Shown in pieces: positions 7,630 through 15,803 of a stretch of DNA of 64,000 nucleotides; the stretch's first letter is position 1, and each line of letters begins with the position of its first letter. Origin of the DNA: Streptomyces sp. NK15101 (lineage in GTDB: Bacteria > Actinomycetota > Actinomycetes > Streptomycetales > Streptomycetaceae). The stretch is taken from contig NZ_JAINVG010000020.1 of the NCBI RefSeq assembly GCF_020400725.1, positions 34,852-98,851 of the forward strand, read 5' to 3'. The position numbers and the translations under genes were made by a program. Under the pieces are notes generated by a model. It was given only the letters and a program-made list of their open reading frames with translations, was not told where the DNA came from and did no database searches.

Positions 7630-10600
7630 ATGTTTCACGTGAAACCGATCGATCCGCGCCTGCTCCGGTACGCCAGGGCCACCCGTCTCTTCCTGATCGC
7701 GGTGGTCGTGCTCGGCCTCGTCGGAGCGGCGCTGGTCATCGCCCAGGCGATGCTCATCGCCGAGATCGTGGTGGGGGCCTTCCAGCAGGACCGGTCGGTC
7801 GCCGACCTGACCACCTCCCTGCTGCTGCTCGCCGGAGTGGCGGTGGCACGGGGCCTGGTCTCCTGGCTGACCGAGCTCGCCGCCCACCGGGCGAGCGCGG
7901 CGGTCAAGTCCGAACTGCGCGGCCGGCTCCTCGGCCGCGCGGCCGCACTCGGCCCGGGGTGGCTGAGCGGTCAGAAGGCCGGTTCGCTGATCGCCCTCGC
8001 CACGCGGGGCGTGGACGCCCTCGACGACTACTTCGCCCGCTATCTGCCGCAGCTGGGTCTCGCGGTCGTCGTGCCGGTGGCGGTCCTGGCCCGGATCGTC
8101 ACCGAGGACTGGGTCTCGGCGGCGATCATCGTGGTCACGCTGCCGCTCATCCCGGTCTTCATGATCCTCATCGGCTGGTACACCCAGGCCCGGATGGATC
8201 GGCAGTGGAAGCTGCTCTCGCGGCTCTCCGGCCACTTCCTGGACGTGGTGGCCGGCCTCCCCACCCTCAAGATCTTCGGCCGGGCGAAGGCCCAGGCCGA
8301 GTCGATCCGCGCGATCACCTCGGAGTACCGCCGGGCGACGATGCGCACGCTGCGGATCGCCTTCCTCTCCTCCTTCGCCCTGGAACTCCTGGCGACCCTG
8401 TCGGTCGCGCTCGTCGCCGTGACCATCGGCATGCGGCTCGTCCACGGTGAGCTCGATCTGTACACCGGGCTCGTCATCCTGATCCTGGCGCCCGAGGCGT
8501 ACCTTCCGCTGCGGCAGGTGGGTGCGCAGTACCACGCGGCGGCGGAGGGACTCGCGGCGGCGGAGGAGATCTTCGACGTCCTGGAGCAGCCGGTACGGGA
8601 CGGTGGCACGGCGGCCGCCCCGGAGTCCGTACGCCTCGAGCTCGACGGCGTGACCGTCCGTCACGCGGGGCGCGCCGAGCCCTCGCTCGACGCGGCGACG
8701 CTGACGGTCGAGCCGGGCGAGACGGTGGCCCTGGTCGGGCCGAGCGGGGCCGGCAAGTCGACGCTGCTCGACGTCGTCCTGGGGTTCGCGGTGCCCGAGG
8801 AGGGCGGTTCCGTACGGGTCGGGGGCGCCGACCTGGCGACGCTCGACCTGGAGGAGTGGCGGTCCCGGATCGCCTGGGTCCCGCAGCGTCCGTACCTCTT
8901 CGCGGGGACGGTCGCCGAGAACGTACGGCTGGCCCGCCCGGACGCCTCCGACGAGGCGGTACGGGACGCCCTGCGGGACGCCGGGGCGGACGGGTTCGTC
9001 GAGGGGCTGCCGCAGGGGCTCGACACCCCGCTCGGTGAGGACGGCGCGGGGCTTTCGGCGGGGCAGCGGCAGCGGCTCGCGCTCGCCCGGGCGTTCCTGG
9101 CGGACCGGCCCCTGCTGCTGCTCGACGAACCGACGGCGGCGCTGGACGGTGCGACGGAGGCGGGGATCGTGGAGGCGGTCCGTCGTCTCGCCGCGGGGCG
9201 GACGGTGCTGCTGGTCGTGCACCGGCCGGCGCTGCTCGCGGTGGCGGACCGGGTGGTGAGCCTTGACCGTGCCCTGTCGGGTACGGGCCCCGGGGGCGCG
9301 GGTGCGGGGGAAGGCGACGGCGCCGTCGGGGTGTTGCGCCCGCCCTCCCCCGAACTCCCGGCTCCGCTCGAGCAGGGGGGACCCCCATCGCCCCTGGCGG
9401 AACGCCTGCCCACCACAGGTCCGGAACGGACGCCCACAACCGGTGGGTCGTGGTCGGCGCGTGTGCGCGGCATGGCCGGGGCGCTCAAGGGGCGCATGGT
9501 GCTCGCCCTGCTGCTCGGGAGCCTGGCGCTCGGGTCGGCCGTGGGGCTCATGGCCGTGTCCGGCTGGCTCATCTCGCGGGCCTCCGAGCAGCCGCCCGTG
9601 CTCCATCTGATGGTGGCCGTCACCGCCACGCGCGCCTTCGGCATCGGCCGGGCCGTCTTCCGGTACGCCGAGCGGCTCGTCTCGCACGACGCCGTCCTGC
9701 GGATGCTCGCCGACCTGCGGGTCTCCGTCTACCGGCGTCTGGAGCGGATCGCCCCGGCAGGGCTGAGCCGCGCCCGGCGCGGTGACCTCCTCGCGCGGCT
9801 CGTCCAGGACGTCGACGCGCTCCAGGACTACTGGCTGCGCTGGCTGCTCCCGGTCGGCGCCGCGTTCCTCGTGGGCGCCGCCTCCGCCGGGTTCACCGCC
9901 TGGCTGCTGCCCGAGGCCGGTGCCGTCCTCGCCGTGGGCCTGCTGATCGCCGGAGCCGTCGTGCCGGCGGCCGGCGGGGTCCTCGCCCGCCGGGCCGAGC
10001 GGCGGCTCGCCCCCGCGCGCGGCACCCTGGCGACCGCCGTGGCCGACCTGCTGCGCGGCTGCGCCGAACTGACCGTCGCCGGTGCGCTCCGGGGCCGGAT
10101 CGAGCGGGCGCGGGACGCCGACCGCGCCCTCACCTCCATCGCCTCCCGGCAGGCCGCCGCCACCGCGCTCGGCGCCGGCCTCTCGGCGCTGGTCTGCGGC
10201 CTGACGGTCGCGGCCGCCGCGCTCGTCGGCGTCCAGGCCGTGCGGGACGGGCGGCTCGACGGGGTGGCCCTCGCCGTGATCGTCCTGACGCCGCTCGCCG
10301 CCTTCGAGGCCGTCACCGGCCTGCCGCTCGCCGTCCAGTACCGGCAGCGGATCAGGCGCAGCGCCGAGCGGGTCTTCGAGGTGCTCGACGCCCCCGTCCC
10401 CGTCCACGAACCGCGGACGCCCGCCGCTCCCCCGGCGAGCCCGTTCCCGCTGGAGCTGGCCGGCCTCTCGGCCCGGCACGGCGGCCAGGAGCGGCTCGCC
10501 CTCGACGGGTTCGGTCTCACCCTGGAGGCGGGCCGCCGGGTCGCGGTCGTCGGCGCATCCGGCTCCGGCAAGACCACGCTCGCCCAGGTGCTGCTGCGGT

Positions 10601-11229
10601 TCCTGGACGTGGAGCACGGCACGTACCGGATCGGCGGCGTACCGGCCACGGAACTCGACGGCGACGCGGTGCGGCGGTTCGTCGGACTCTGCGCCCAGGA
10701 CGCCCATCTCTTCGACAGCTCCGTCCGCGAGAACCTGCGGCTCGCCAAGGTCGGCGCGGACGACGGGGAGCTGCGCGAGGCGCTGCGCCGGGCCCGGCTG
10801 CTCGACTGGGTCGACGGACTGCCCGCCGGGCTCGACACGCTCGTGGGCGAGCACGGCTCCCGGCTGTCCGGAGGGCAGCGGCAGCGCCTCGCGCTCGCCC
10901 GGGCCCTCCTCGCCGACTTCCCGGTCCTCGTCCTCGACGAGCCCGCCGAGCACCTGGACCTGGTCACCGCCGACGCGCTCACCGACGACCTGCTCCGGGC
11001 CACCGAGGGCCGCACCACCGTCCTCATCACCCACCGGTTGCACGGTCTCGACGCCGTCGACGAGGTGGTGGTCCTCGACGGGGGCCGGACCGTGCAGCGC
11101 GGCCCGTACGCCGAGCTCGCCGCGGCGGACGGTCCGCTGCGCCGGATGCTGGAGCAGGAGCGGGAGACCGATCTGCTCGCCGGATCGGCGGCGACCGGTG
11201 CGGAGCGGCCGACTTTTCTCGCCAAATAG
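7630..11229 (+). CDS. cydCD: Fused CydD-CydC ABC transporter for cytochrome bd assembly
   Basis: This 1199-residue protein joins the two half-transporters that are separate CydD and CydC in E. coli. Each half has a six-helix domain followed by an ATPase. Half 1 has Walker A GPSGAGKST (about residue 369), signature LSAGQRQR and LLLLDEP. Half 2 has GASGSGKTT (about residue 974), LSGGQRQR and LVLDEP. A Gly/Pro-rich linker at about residues 545-605 joins them. CydDC exports thiols (cysteine, glutathione in E. coli) or haem-related compounds needed for bd oxidase maturation. The fusion is usual in Streptomyces. The start ATG lies inside a perfect parS palindrome. Confidence 0.95.
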   Translation: MFHVKPIDPRLLRYARATRLFLIAVVVLGLVGAALVIAQAMLIAEIVVGAFQQDRSVADLTTSLLLLAGVAVARGLVSWLTELAAHRASAAVKSELRGRLLGRAAALGPGWLSGQKAGSLIALATRGVDALDDYFARYLPQLGLAVVVPVAVLARIVTEDWVSAAIIVVTLPLIPVFMILIGWYTQARMDRQWKLLSRLSGHFLDVVAGLPTLKIFGRAKAQAESIRAITSEYRRATMRTLRIAFLSSFALELLATLSVALVAVTIGMRLVHGELDLYTGLVILILAPEAYLPLRQVGAQYHAAAEGLAAAEEIFDVLEQPVRDGGTAAAPESVRLELDGVTVRHAGRAEPSLDAATLTVEPGETVALVGPSGAGKSTLLDVVLGFAVPEEGGSVRVGGADLATLDLEEWRSRIAWVPQRPYLFAGTVAENVRLARPDASDEAVRDALRDAGADGFVEGLPQGLDTPLGEDGAGLSAGQRQRLALARAFLADRPLLLLDEPTAALDGATEAGIVEAVRRLAAGRTVLLVVHRPALLAVADRVVSLDRALSGTGPGGAGAGEGDGAVGVLRPPSPELPAPLEQGGPPSPLAERLPTTGPERTPTTGGSWSARVRGMAGALKGRMVLALLLGSLALGSAVGLMAVSGWLISRASEQPPVLHLMVAVTATRAFGIGRAVFRYAERLVSHDAVLRMLADLRVSVYRRLERIAPAGLSRARRGDLLARLVQDVDALQDYWLRWLLPVGAAFLVGAASAGFTAWLLPEAGAVLAVGLLIAGAVVPAAGGVLARRAERRLAPARGTLATAVADLLRGCAELTVAGALRGRIERARDADRALTSIASRQAAATALGAGLSALVCGLTVAAAALVGVQAVRDGRLDGVALAVIVLTPLAAFEAVTGLPLAVQYRQRIRRSAERVFEVLDAPVPVHEPRTPAAPPASPFPLELAGLSARHGGQERLALDGFGLTLEAGRRVAVVGASGSGKTTLAQVLLRFLDVEHGTYRIGGVPATELDGDAVRRFVGLCAQDAHLFDSSVRENLRLAKVGADDGELREALRRARLLDWVDGLPAGLDTLVGEHGSRLSGGQRQRLALARALLADFPVLVLDEPAEHLDLVTADALTDDLLRATEGRTTVLITHRLHGLDAVDEVVVLDGGRTVQRGPYAELAAADGPLRRMLEQERETDLLAGSAATGAERPTFLAK
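7632..7645. other. parS site (ParB-binding centromere element)
   Basis: GTTTCACGTGAAAC is a perfect 14-bp palindrome identical to the Streptomyces parS consensus. ParB nucleates here and spreads to organise and segregate the origin region during sporulation. The site starts with the G of the cydCD start codon and encodes the FHVK residues. I scanned for CACGTG cores by eye and found no second perfect copy in the window. Confidence 0.9.
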
Positions 11230-11249
11230 GACTTACTAGGCTCAAGTCC

Positions 11250-12962
11250 ATGACCGCCGCCGCGTCCGACGCCCCGGACCCCCTGGAAGCCGCCACCCGG
11301 GCCACCCGCAGTCTCCAGGGGCTGTCCACGGAGCTCACCGCCCGCGTGCCGCAGCTCCTGGAGGCCATGCGCTCGGTCGGCACCGGGCTCGAACTCCACT
11401 CCACCCTCGACCGGATCTGCGAGACCGCCGCCGAGCTCGCCGACGCCCGGTACGCCGCGATCGGCGTCGTCGACGAGGAGGGCGAGGGCCTGTCCGACTT
11501 CGTCACCCACGGCGTCGGCGAGGACGTGGTCCGCCGGATCGGCCACCGTCCCGACGGCCACGCGGGGCTGCTCGGCGCGCTGATCCGCGACCCGCAGACC
11601 ATCCGCCTCGCCGATCTGTCCGCCGATCCGCGCGCGGCGGGCTTCCCGCCCGGACACCCGCCGATGCGGAGCTTCCTCGGCGTCCCCATCCGGGTCCAGG
11701 GGGAGATCTTCGGCAACCTCTACCTGGCGGAGAAGCGCGGCGGCGGCGAGTTCAACGACTACGACGTGCACATGGTCCGGGTCCTCGCCACCGAGGCCGG
11801 CATCGCGATCGGCAACGCCCGTCTGTACGAGGCGGCCCGGCAGCGCGAACGGTGGATCGACGGCTCGGTCGCCGTCACCACCGCCCTGCTCTCCGGCGGC
11901 GACGCGGACGACGCCCTCACGGTCGTCGCCGAACAGGCCCGTCGGCTCGCCGCCGCGGACGCCGGGATCGTGATGCTGCCCGCCGAGGAAGGCGGCCTGG
12001 AGATCGTCGCCGTCTCCTCGCCCCGGCCCACGAAGTCGCTGGGCATGGTGATCCCGTCCGAGAGCGCCGTCGTGAAGGAGCTCCTGGCGGGCGAGGCCGT
12101 CTTCGTGGCCGACGCCTCGACCGATCCGCGCATGATCAGCCGGCTGACGTCCTCGTACGGACCGAGCATGATGCTGCCGCTGCAGAGCGGCGGACGGGTC
12201 CTCGGCGCGCTCGCCACGCCCCGGGTGCACGGCGCCCGGCAGTTCACGGAGGCCGAGCGGACGCTCGCGACCCAGTTCGCCTCCCAGGCCGCCCTCGCCC
12301 TGATGATGGCCGACGCGCAGCGCGACCGGGAGCGCCTCGCCGTCTTCGAGGACCGCGACCGGATCGCCCGCGACCTGCACGACCTGGTCATCCAGCGGCT
12401 CTTCGCCACCGGCATGATGCTGGAGAGTGCCCAGCGGAGGTCGGTCGTGCCGGCCGTGCGCGAGGGCGTGGGCAAGGCCGTGGACGAGCTGGACGTGACC
12501 ATCCAGGAGATCCGCACGGCGATCTTCGCGCTCCAGCAGGGCCCCGCCGAGGCCCCGTCGGGGCTGCGCACCCGCGTCCTGCGGGAGATCAACATGGCGG
12601 CCGTGCCGCTCGGCTTCAAGCCCGCGCACCGCTTCCTCGGCGCGATCGACTCGAGGGTCGGAGAGCTCACCGGCAAGAACCTCATCGCCGCCCTGCGCGA
12701 GGCGCTCTCCAACGCTTTCCGGCACGCGGAGGCGAGCCGCATCGAGGTCGTCGTCGACGCCGGGATCACCCTGCCCGACGGCTCCGGCGGGGTACGGCTC
12801 TCGGTCGCCGACGACGGCATCGGCATCCCGGAGGGCGGGCGGCGCAGCGGCCTGCGCAATCTGGCGCGCCGGGCCGAGTCGCTGGGCGGCGCGAGCTGGT
12901 GCGGCCCGGGCCTGGGCGAGGACGGCGGCGGGACGACGGTGGTGTGGGAGGCCCCGCTGTAG
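11250..12962 (+). CDS. Sensor histidine kinase with two GAF domains (DevS/DosT-like)
   Basis: The 570-residue cytosolic kinase has GAF domains at about 45-195 and 210-365. A HisKA_3 dimerisation helix follows with the phosphorylated His377 in ARDLHDLVIQRLF, then a HATPase domain (EALSNAFRHAEA, VADDGIGIP). This layout is that of the mycobacterial redox/oxygen sensors DevS and DosT. GAF-1 contains GHPPMRSFLGVPI with His136, a candidate haem ligand by comparison from memory. No response-regulator gene is adjacent, so it is an orphan kinase. It begins 20 bp after cydCD; GGACTT ... AAGTCC (11229-11249) forms an inverted repeat just before the ATG, and a TAGGCT box could serve a leaderless start. 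Confidence 0.9.
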   Translation: MTAAASDAPDPLEAATRATRSLQGLSTELTARVPQLLEAMRSVGTGLELHSTLDRICETAAELADARYAAIGVVDEEGEGLSDFVTHGVGEDVVRRIGHRPDGHAGLLGALIRDPQTIRLADLSADPRAAGFPPGHPPMRSFLGVPIRVQGEIFGNLYLAEKRGGGEFNDYDVHMVRVLATEAGIAIGNARLYEAARQRERWIDGSVAVTTALLSGGDADDALTVVAEQARRLAAADAGIVMLPAEEGGLEIVAVSSPRPTKSLGMVIPSESAVVKELLAGEAVFVADASTDPRMISRLTSSYGPSMMLPLQSGGRVLGALATPRVHGARQFTEAERTLATQFASQAALALMMADAQRDRERLAVFEDRDRIARDLHDLVIQRLFATGMMLESAQRRSVVPAVREGVGKAVDELDVTIQEIRTAIFALQQGPAEAPSGLRTRVLREINMAAVPLGFKPAHRFLGAIDSRVGELTGKNLIAALREALSNAFRHAEASRIEVVVDAGITLPDGSGGVRLSVADDGIGIPEGGRRSGLRNLARRAESLGGASWCGPGLGEDGGGTTVVWEAPL

Positions 12963-12970
12963 GCCCCCGA

Positions 12971-12995
12971 CCTCCGGGCCCCTAGGGCCGGGAGG
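12971..12995. terminator. Hairpin between convergent genes
   Basis: CCTCCGGGCCC and GGGCCGGGAGG pair over 11 bp with one mismatch, around a three-base loop. It lies between the kinase and the convergent HAD gene and overlaps the latter's stop codon. It is a likely bidirectional terminator without a U-tract, as is common in Streptomyces. Confidence 0.5.
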
Positions 12996-13845
12996 CCAGG
13001 GCGTCGGCGACGAGCTGTTCGATGACGACGGCCACGCCGTCGTCGTTGTTGCCGACCGTGCGGCCCGAGGCGGCGGTGACGACGTCCGGGTGGGCGTTGC
13101 CCATGGCGTACGAGCGGCCGGCCCAGCTCAGCATCTCGATGTCGTTCGGCATGTCGCCGAAGGCGACGACCTCCTCGGCCGCGATGCCGCGCTCGGCGCA
13201 GCACAGGGCCAGGGTGGAGGCCTTGGAGACGCCGAGCGCGCTGATCTCGATGAGGGCGGTCGGGCTGGAGCGGGTGAAGGCGGCCCGGTCGCCCGCGGCC
13301 TCCCGCGCGAGTGCGAGGAACACGTCCGGGTCGAGCTCGGAGTGCTGGGCCAGCAGCTTGAGCACCGGGGCGGCCGAGCCGGGCTCCTCCTCGAAGAGGA
13401 GCTTCTCGGCGGTGGCGACGGTGGCGCCGGGGTCGAGGAAGAAGGGCGGGTACTGCGGCTCGTAGTGGATGCCGGTGGTGAGCTCGACGGCGAAGGAGGT
13501 CCCCGGCGCGGCGGCGCGCAGGGCGCGGACCACGTCGAGCGCGACCGGCCGCTCCAGCGGGCGCACCTCCAGGAAGGCGCCTCCCGCGTGGAGGTCGACG
13601 ACGGCGGCGCCGTTGGCGCAGATCGCCAGGCCGTGTCCGTGGACGTGGTCGCTGACGACGTCCATCCAGCGGGCCGGGCGGCCGGTGACGAAGAAGACCT
13701 CGATCCCGGCCTGCTCGGCCGCCGCGAGGGCGGCGACCGTGCGCTCGGAGACGGACTTGTCGTCACGCAGCAGGGTGCCGTCGAGGTCGGTGGCGATCAG
13801 CCGGGCAACCGGGGCGGAAGGGCGGGGGGAACGGGGAGAGGTCAC
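12982..13845 (-). CDS. Cof-type HAD phosphatase
   Basis: This HAD-superfamily hydrolase has motif I DLDGTLL, the VTGRPARW motif II region, a conserved lysine in the GVSKAS segment, and motif IV GDMPNDIEM. The Cof-like cap is inserted between motifs II and III. Such enzymes dephosphorylate sugar phosphates, FMN or pyridoxal phosphate; specificity is unknown. The GTG at 13845 (287 residues) has GGAAGAA upstream and puts motif I near the N-terminus; an ATG nine codons earlier (13872) is possible. A paralogue lies at 31066-31872. Confidence 0.85.
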   Translation of the reverse strand: MTSPRSPRPSAPVARLIATDLDGTLLRDDKSVSERTVAALAAAEQAGIEVFFVTGRPARWMDVVSDHVHGHGLAICANGAAVVDLHAGGAFLEVRPLERPVALDVVRALRAAAPGTSFAVELTTGIHYEPQYPPFFLDPGATVATAEKLLFEEEPGSAAPVLKLLAQHSELDPDVFLALAREAAGDRAAFTRSSPTALIEISALGVSKASTLALCCAERGIAAEEVVAFGDMPNDIEMLSWAGRSYAMGNAHPDVVTAASGRTVGNNDDGVAVVIEQLVADALASRP

Positions 13846-13936
13846 CGCACCATTCTTCCGTATGGGACGCACGGGCGTGCGAGGAGCCGCACATATGAGC
13901 CTTGCTACTTGGCCGGGGCGCTCTCCTGCGGGGTTC

Positions 13937-14333
13937 TCAGTACGCGATCTCCACGACGGCCCGGTGGGCGCGGCGGTCGTCGACGTGGGTGAGCAGGTAG
14001 TGCGCGAGATCGGCGCGGGATAAGGACTTCGGCCGTGTCGGCGGGGCGTTCTCCGCGGTCCGGTAGGTGCGGGTCGGCGGGCCGTCGGCCGGCATCGGGC
14101 GCCGGACCACCGTCCACGCGGTGCCGTCCGCGGCGGGAGGCCGTACGAAGCCCTCCATCCGTGCCATGTCGGCGTAGCCGTGCCGATAGAGCCGCTGGAT
14201 CACGTACCGGGTGACGAGCCGCTGCGGCAGCGGCACCTCCGGGGTGGTCTCCAGGCCGGTGGCCGGCGTCGAGGGCCTGGGCCAGGAGCTGTGCGCCCGT
14301 ACCGCCGGTGGCGCCGAAGATCATGAGTTTCAT
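13937..14333 (-). pseudogene. NAD(P)-binding (NmrA/flavin-reductase-like) gene remnant
   Basis: The start MKLMIFGATGGTGAQLLAQALDAGH (positions 14333 to about 14260) is a classic Rossmann nucleotide-binding motif of the atypical SDR/NmrA family. The conserved C-terminal half (RLVTRYVIQRLYRHGYADM ... TRPKSLSRADLAHYLL) follows only in another frame. About 80-90 central residues usual in this family are missing. I infer an internal deletion plus a frameshift. A 99-residue C-terminal frame (13937-14236) stays open and could still be annotated as a gene. Confidence 0.65.
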
Positions 14334-14339
14334 GACGCC

Positions 14340-14696
14340 GCCGCCCCGCCCGCTGTGCCAGCGCGTCGACGAGGGCGGCGGCGACGGCCCGCTGCCCGTC
14401 GAGGCTGAGGTGGATGCCGTCGTCGAGGTGCAGGCCGGCGGTGGCCCGCCGGGTGTCGACCGTGAGTCCCGGGCGCCCGAGGAGGAATTCGGCGACGCCG
14501 TCGACGTCCTCGCCGGACCAGCGATCCCGGCGAGCCGGCAGTGCGGGTAGGCGTCGGCCCGTTCCTGGTCCACGGCGCTCGGGGTGAGCCAGATCCAGCG
14601 GTCCGGACCGGAGGGTCCGCCGCGCCCGGCGAGATCCCGCAGGGCGAGGAGGTTGAGCTCGGTCTCCGCATGGCTGACCAGCCGGGTGCCGGCGGC
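14340..14696 (-). pseudogene. SGNH/GDSL hydrolase C-terminal remnant with frameshift
   Basis: Two reverse frames together rebuild the end of an SGNH hydrolase: SHAETELNLLALRDLAG, DRWIWLTPSAVDQERADAYP, then after a frame change near 14525 WSGEDVDGVAEF, RRATAGLHLDDGIHLSLDGQ and VDALAQ. The DGIHLSLDGQ block carries the catalytic Asp-x-x-His. The N-terminal GDS block is absent, and upstream sequence turns into an opposite-strand MarR fragment. This is clearly a decayed piece. Confidence 0.6.
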
Positions 14697-14927
14697 CCCC
14701 GCGCCGAGGACCGCCGCCACCACGAGCTGTACGTCTCCGAGGACGGGCGCCGCGTGCTGGGAAGCGTCCGCGAGGTCGCCTCGCTGCACGAGGACGACCT
14801 GTTCGCGGCGCTCGGCGAGGAGGACGGGACCCGGCTGACGGAGCTCCTCGGGCGGATCGCCGAGCAGCAGGGCCTCGCCCCCGGCGTGCACCCGGGCTAC
14901 CGCCGTCTGCCGAAGTGCCCGGGCTGA
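14697..14927 (+). pseudogene. MarR-family regulator C-terminal fragment
   Basis: The forward frame ending at 14927 reads HELYVSEDGRRVL, then LHEDDLFAALGEEDGTRL and AEQQGLAPGVHPGYRRL. This is the wing and C-terminal dimer helices of a MarR protein. The recognition helix and N-terminus are missing; upstream codons belong to the reverse-strand SGNH remnant. It abuts that remnant head-on, so the two pieces mark a rearrangement junction near 14697. Confidence 0.6.
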
Positions 14928-15128
14928 GCGAGGAACCGCGCGGAGCGGGCGCGGGGCCGACGCTGAGCCGGTGAGGAGGCGGCGCGGAGCCGATGCCGGG
15001 CCGGTGCGGGGCCGACGCGAGGCGGCGCATTCCGGTGTGCGCCAGGACATGGCCGTAAACACCCGTTCGTTTTGGACACGACGGGGAAGACCCCTGGGAG
15101 CTGACGGCGTCTCCAGGGAGGGCGGGGC

Positions 15129-15773
15129 ATGGTCGCGGGCCGGCGGAGCGCGGAGTGCGACTCCTGCGGGGCGCCGTACGGGAGGTGGGTCGCGAGCCTC
15201 GGCATGGCCCTCTGCGCGGAGTGCGAGCGGGCCGGAGCGGCGCACCCCGGGCGGGACCCGGTGCCGGTGGGCGAGATCCTGGCCGGTCTGGCCGACGTCG
15301 TGAACCAGGACGCCCGCGTCGTGGCGCAGCGGGCGCGGCCGGGGAGCGCGGTGCGGGGCGCGGCCGGGCCCGGGAGCGCCGTACGGGATCTGTTGGGGTC
15401 CGGGAGCGCCGTACGGGACGGCGCGGGGGCCGGGCATGCCGTACGGGACGTGGCCGGCCCCGGGAGCGGGGCATCGGACGAGCGGGCTCCGGTGCTCGCG
15501 GCCTGTGACCGGTGCGGGGCGCGCACCGAGTGGCACCGCACGGTGCGCGGGCGCTGGATCATGATCGAGCCCGGGGAGCTGACGGCTCGGCTCGTCCCGG
15601 TCGGCAGACGCTGGCGCGTCGGCGGCGACGGGACCGCGGTCAACCTGGGCGCGGCCGCGCCCTCGGACAGGTGCCGGGTCAGCCACTTCGACGTCTGCCC
15701 CTCCCGTCCGGCACCGGCCGACTCACCGGTCATGCTCGCCCTGTGGCGGAGCCACGCCAGGCGCACGGCCTGA
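15129..15773 (+). CDS. DUF6083-type protein with internal repeats
   Basis: The 214-residue protein has Cys pairs CDSCG, CAEC and CDRCG that may bind zinc, and a C-terminal block RWIMIEPGELTARLVPVGRRW followed by CRVSHFDVCPS. These are features I associate with the Streptomyces DUF6083 family; its function is unknown. Between the zinc-like parts, about residues 69-117, four imperfect copies of a 12-residue unit (PGSAVRD plus Gly/Ala spacer) occur, mirrored at DNA level by repeated GGGAGCGCCGTACGGGA. The ATG follows GGGAGGG. It is flanked on the left by gene remnants. Confidence 0.7.
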   Translation: MVAGRRSAECDSCGAPYGRWVASLGMALCAECERAGAAHPGRDPVPVGEILAGLADVVNQDARVVAQRARPGSAVRGAAGPGSAVRDLLGSGSAVRDGAGAGHAVRDVAGPGSGASDERAPVLAACDRCGARTEWHRTVRGRWIMIEPGELTARLVPVGRRWRVGGDGTAVNLGAAAPSDRCRVSHFDVCPSRPAPADSPVMLALWRSHARRTA

Positions 15774-15803
15774 CGGGCTCCGCCTCCGGGCGGGCCGGGA
15801 CGC

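Noticed and set aside
7564..11043. Very long reverse-strand open frame (about 1,160 codons) opposite cydCD
   Set aside because: Its Gly/Arg/Glu/Asp-rich translation mirrors the high-GC cydCD codons; it has no domain motifs and cydCD is certain.
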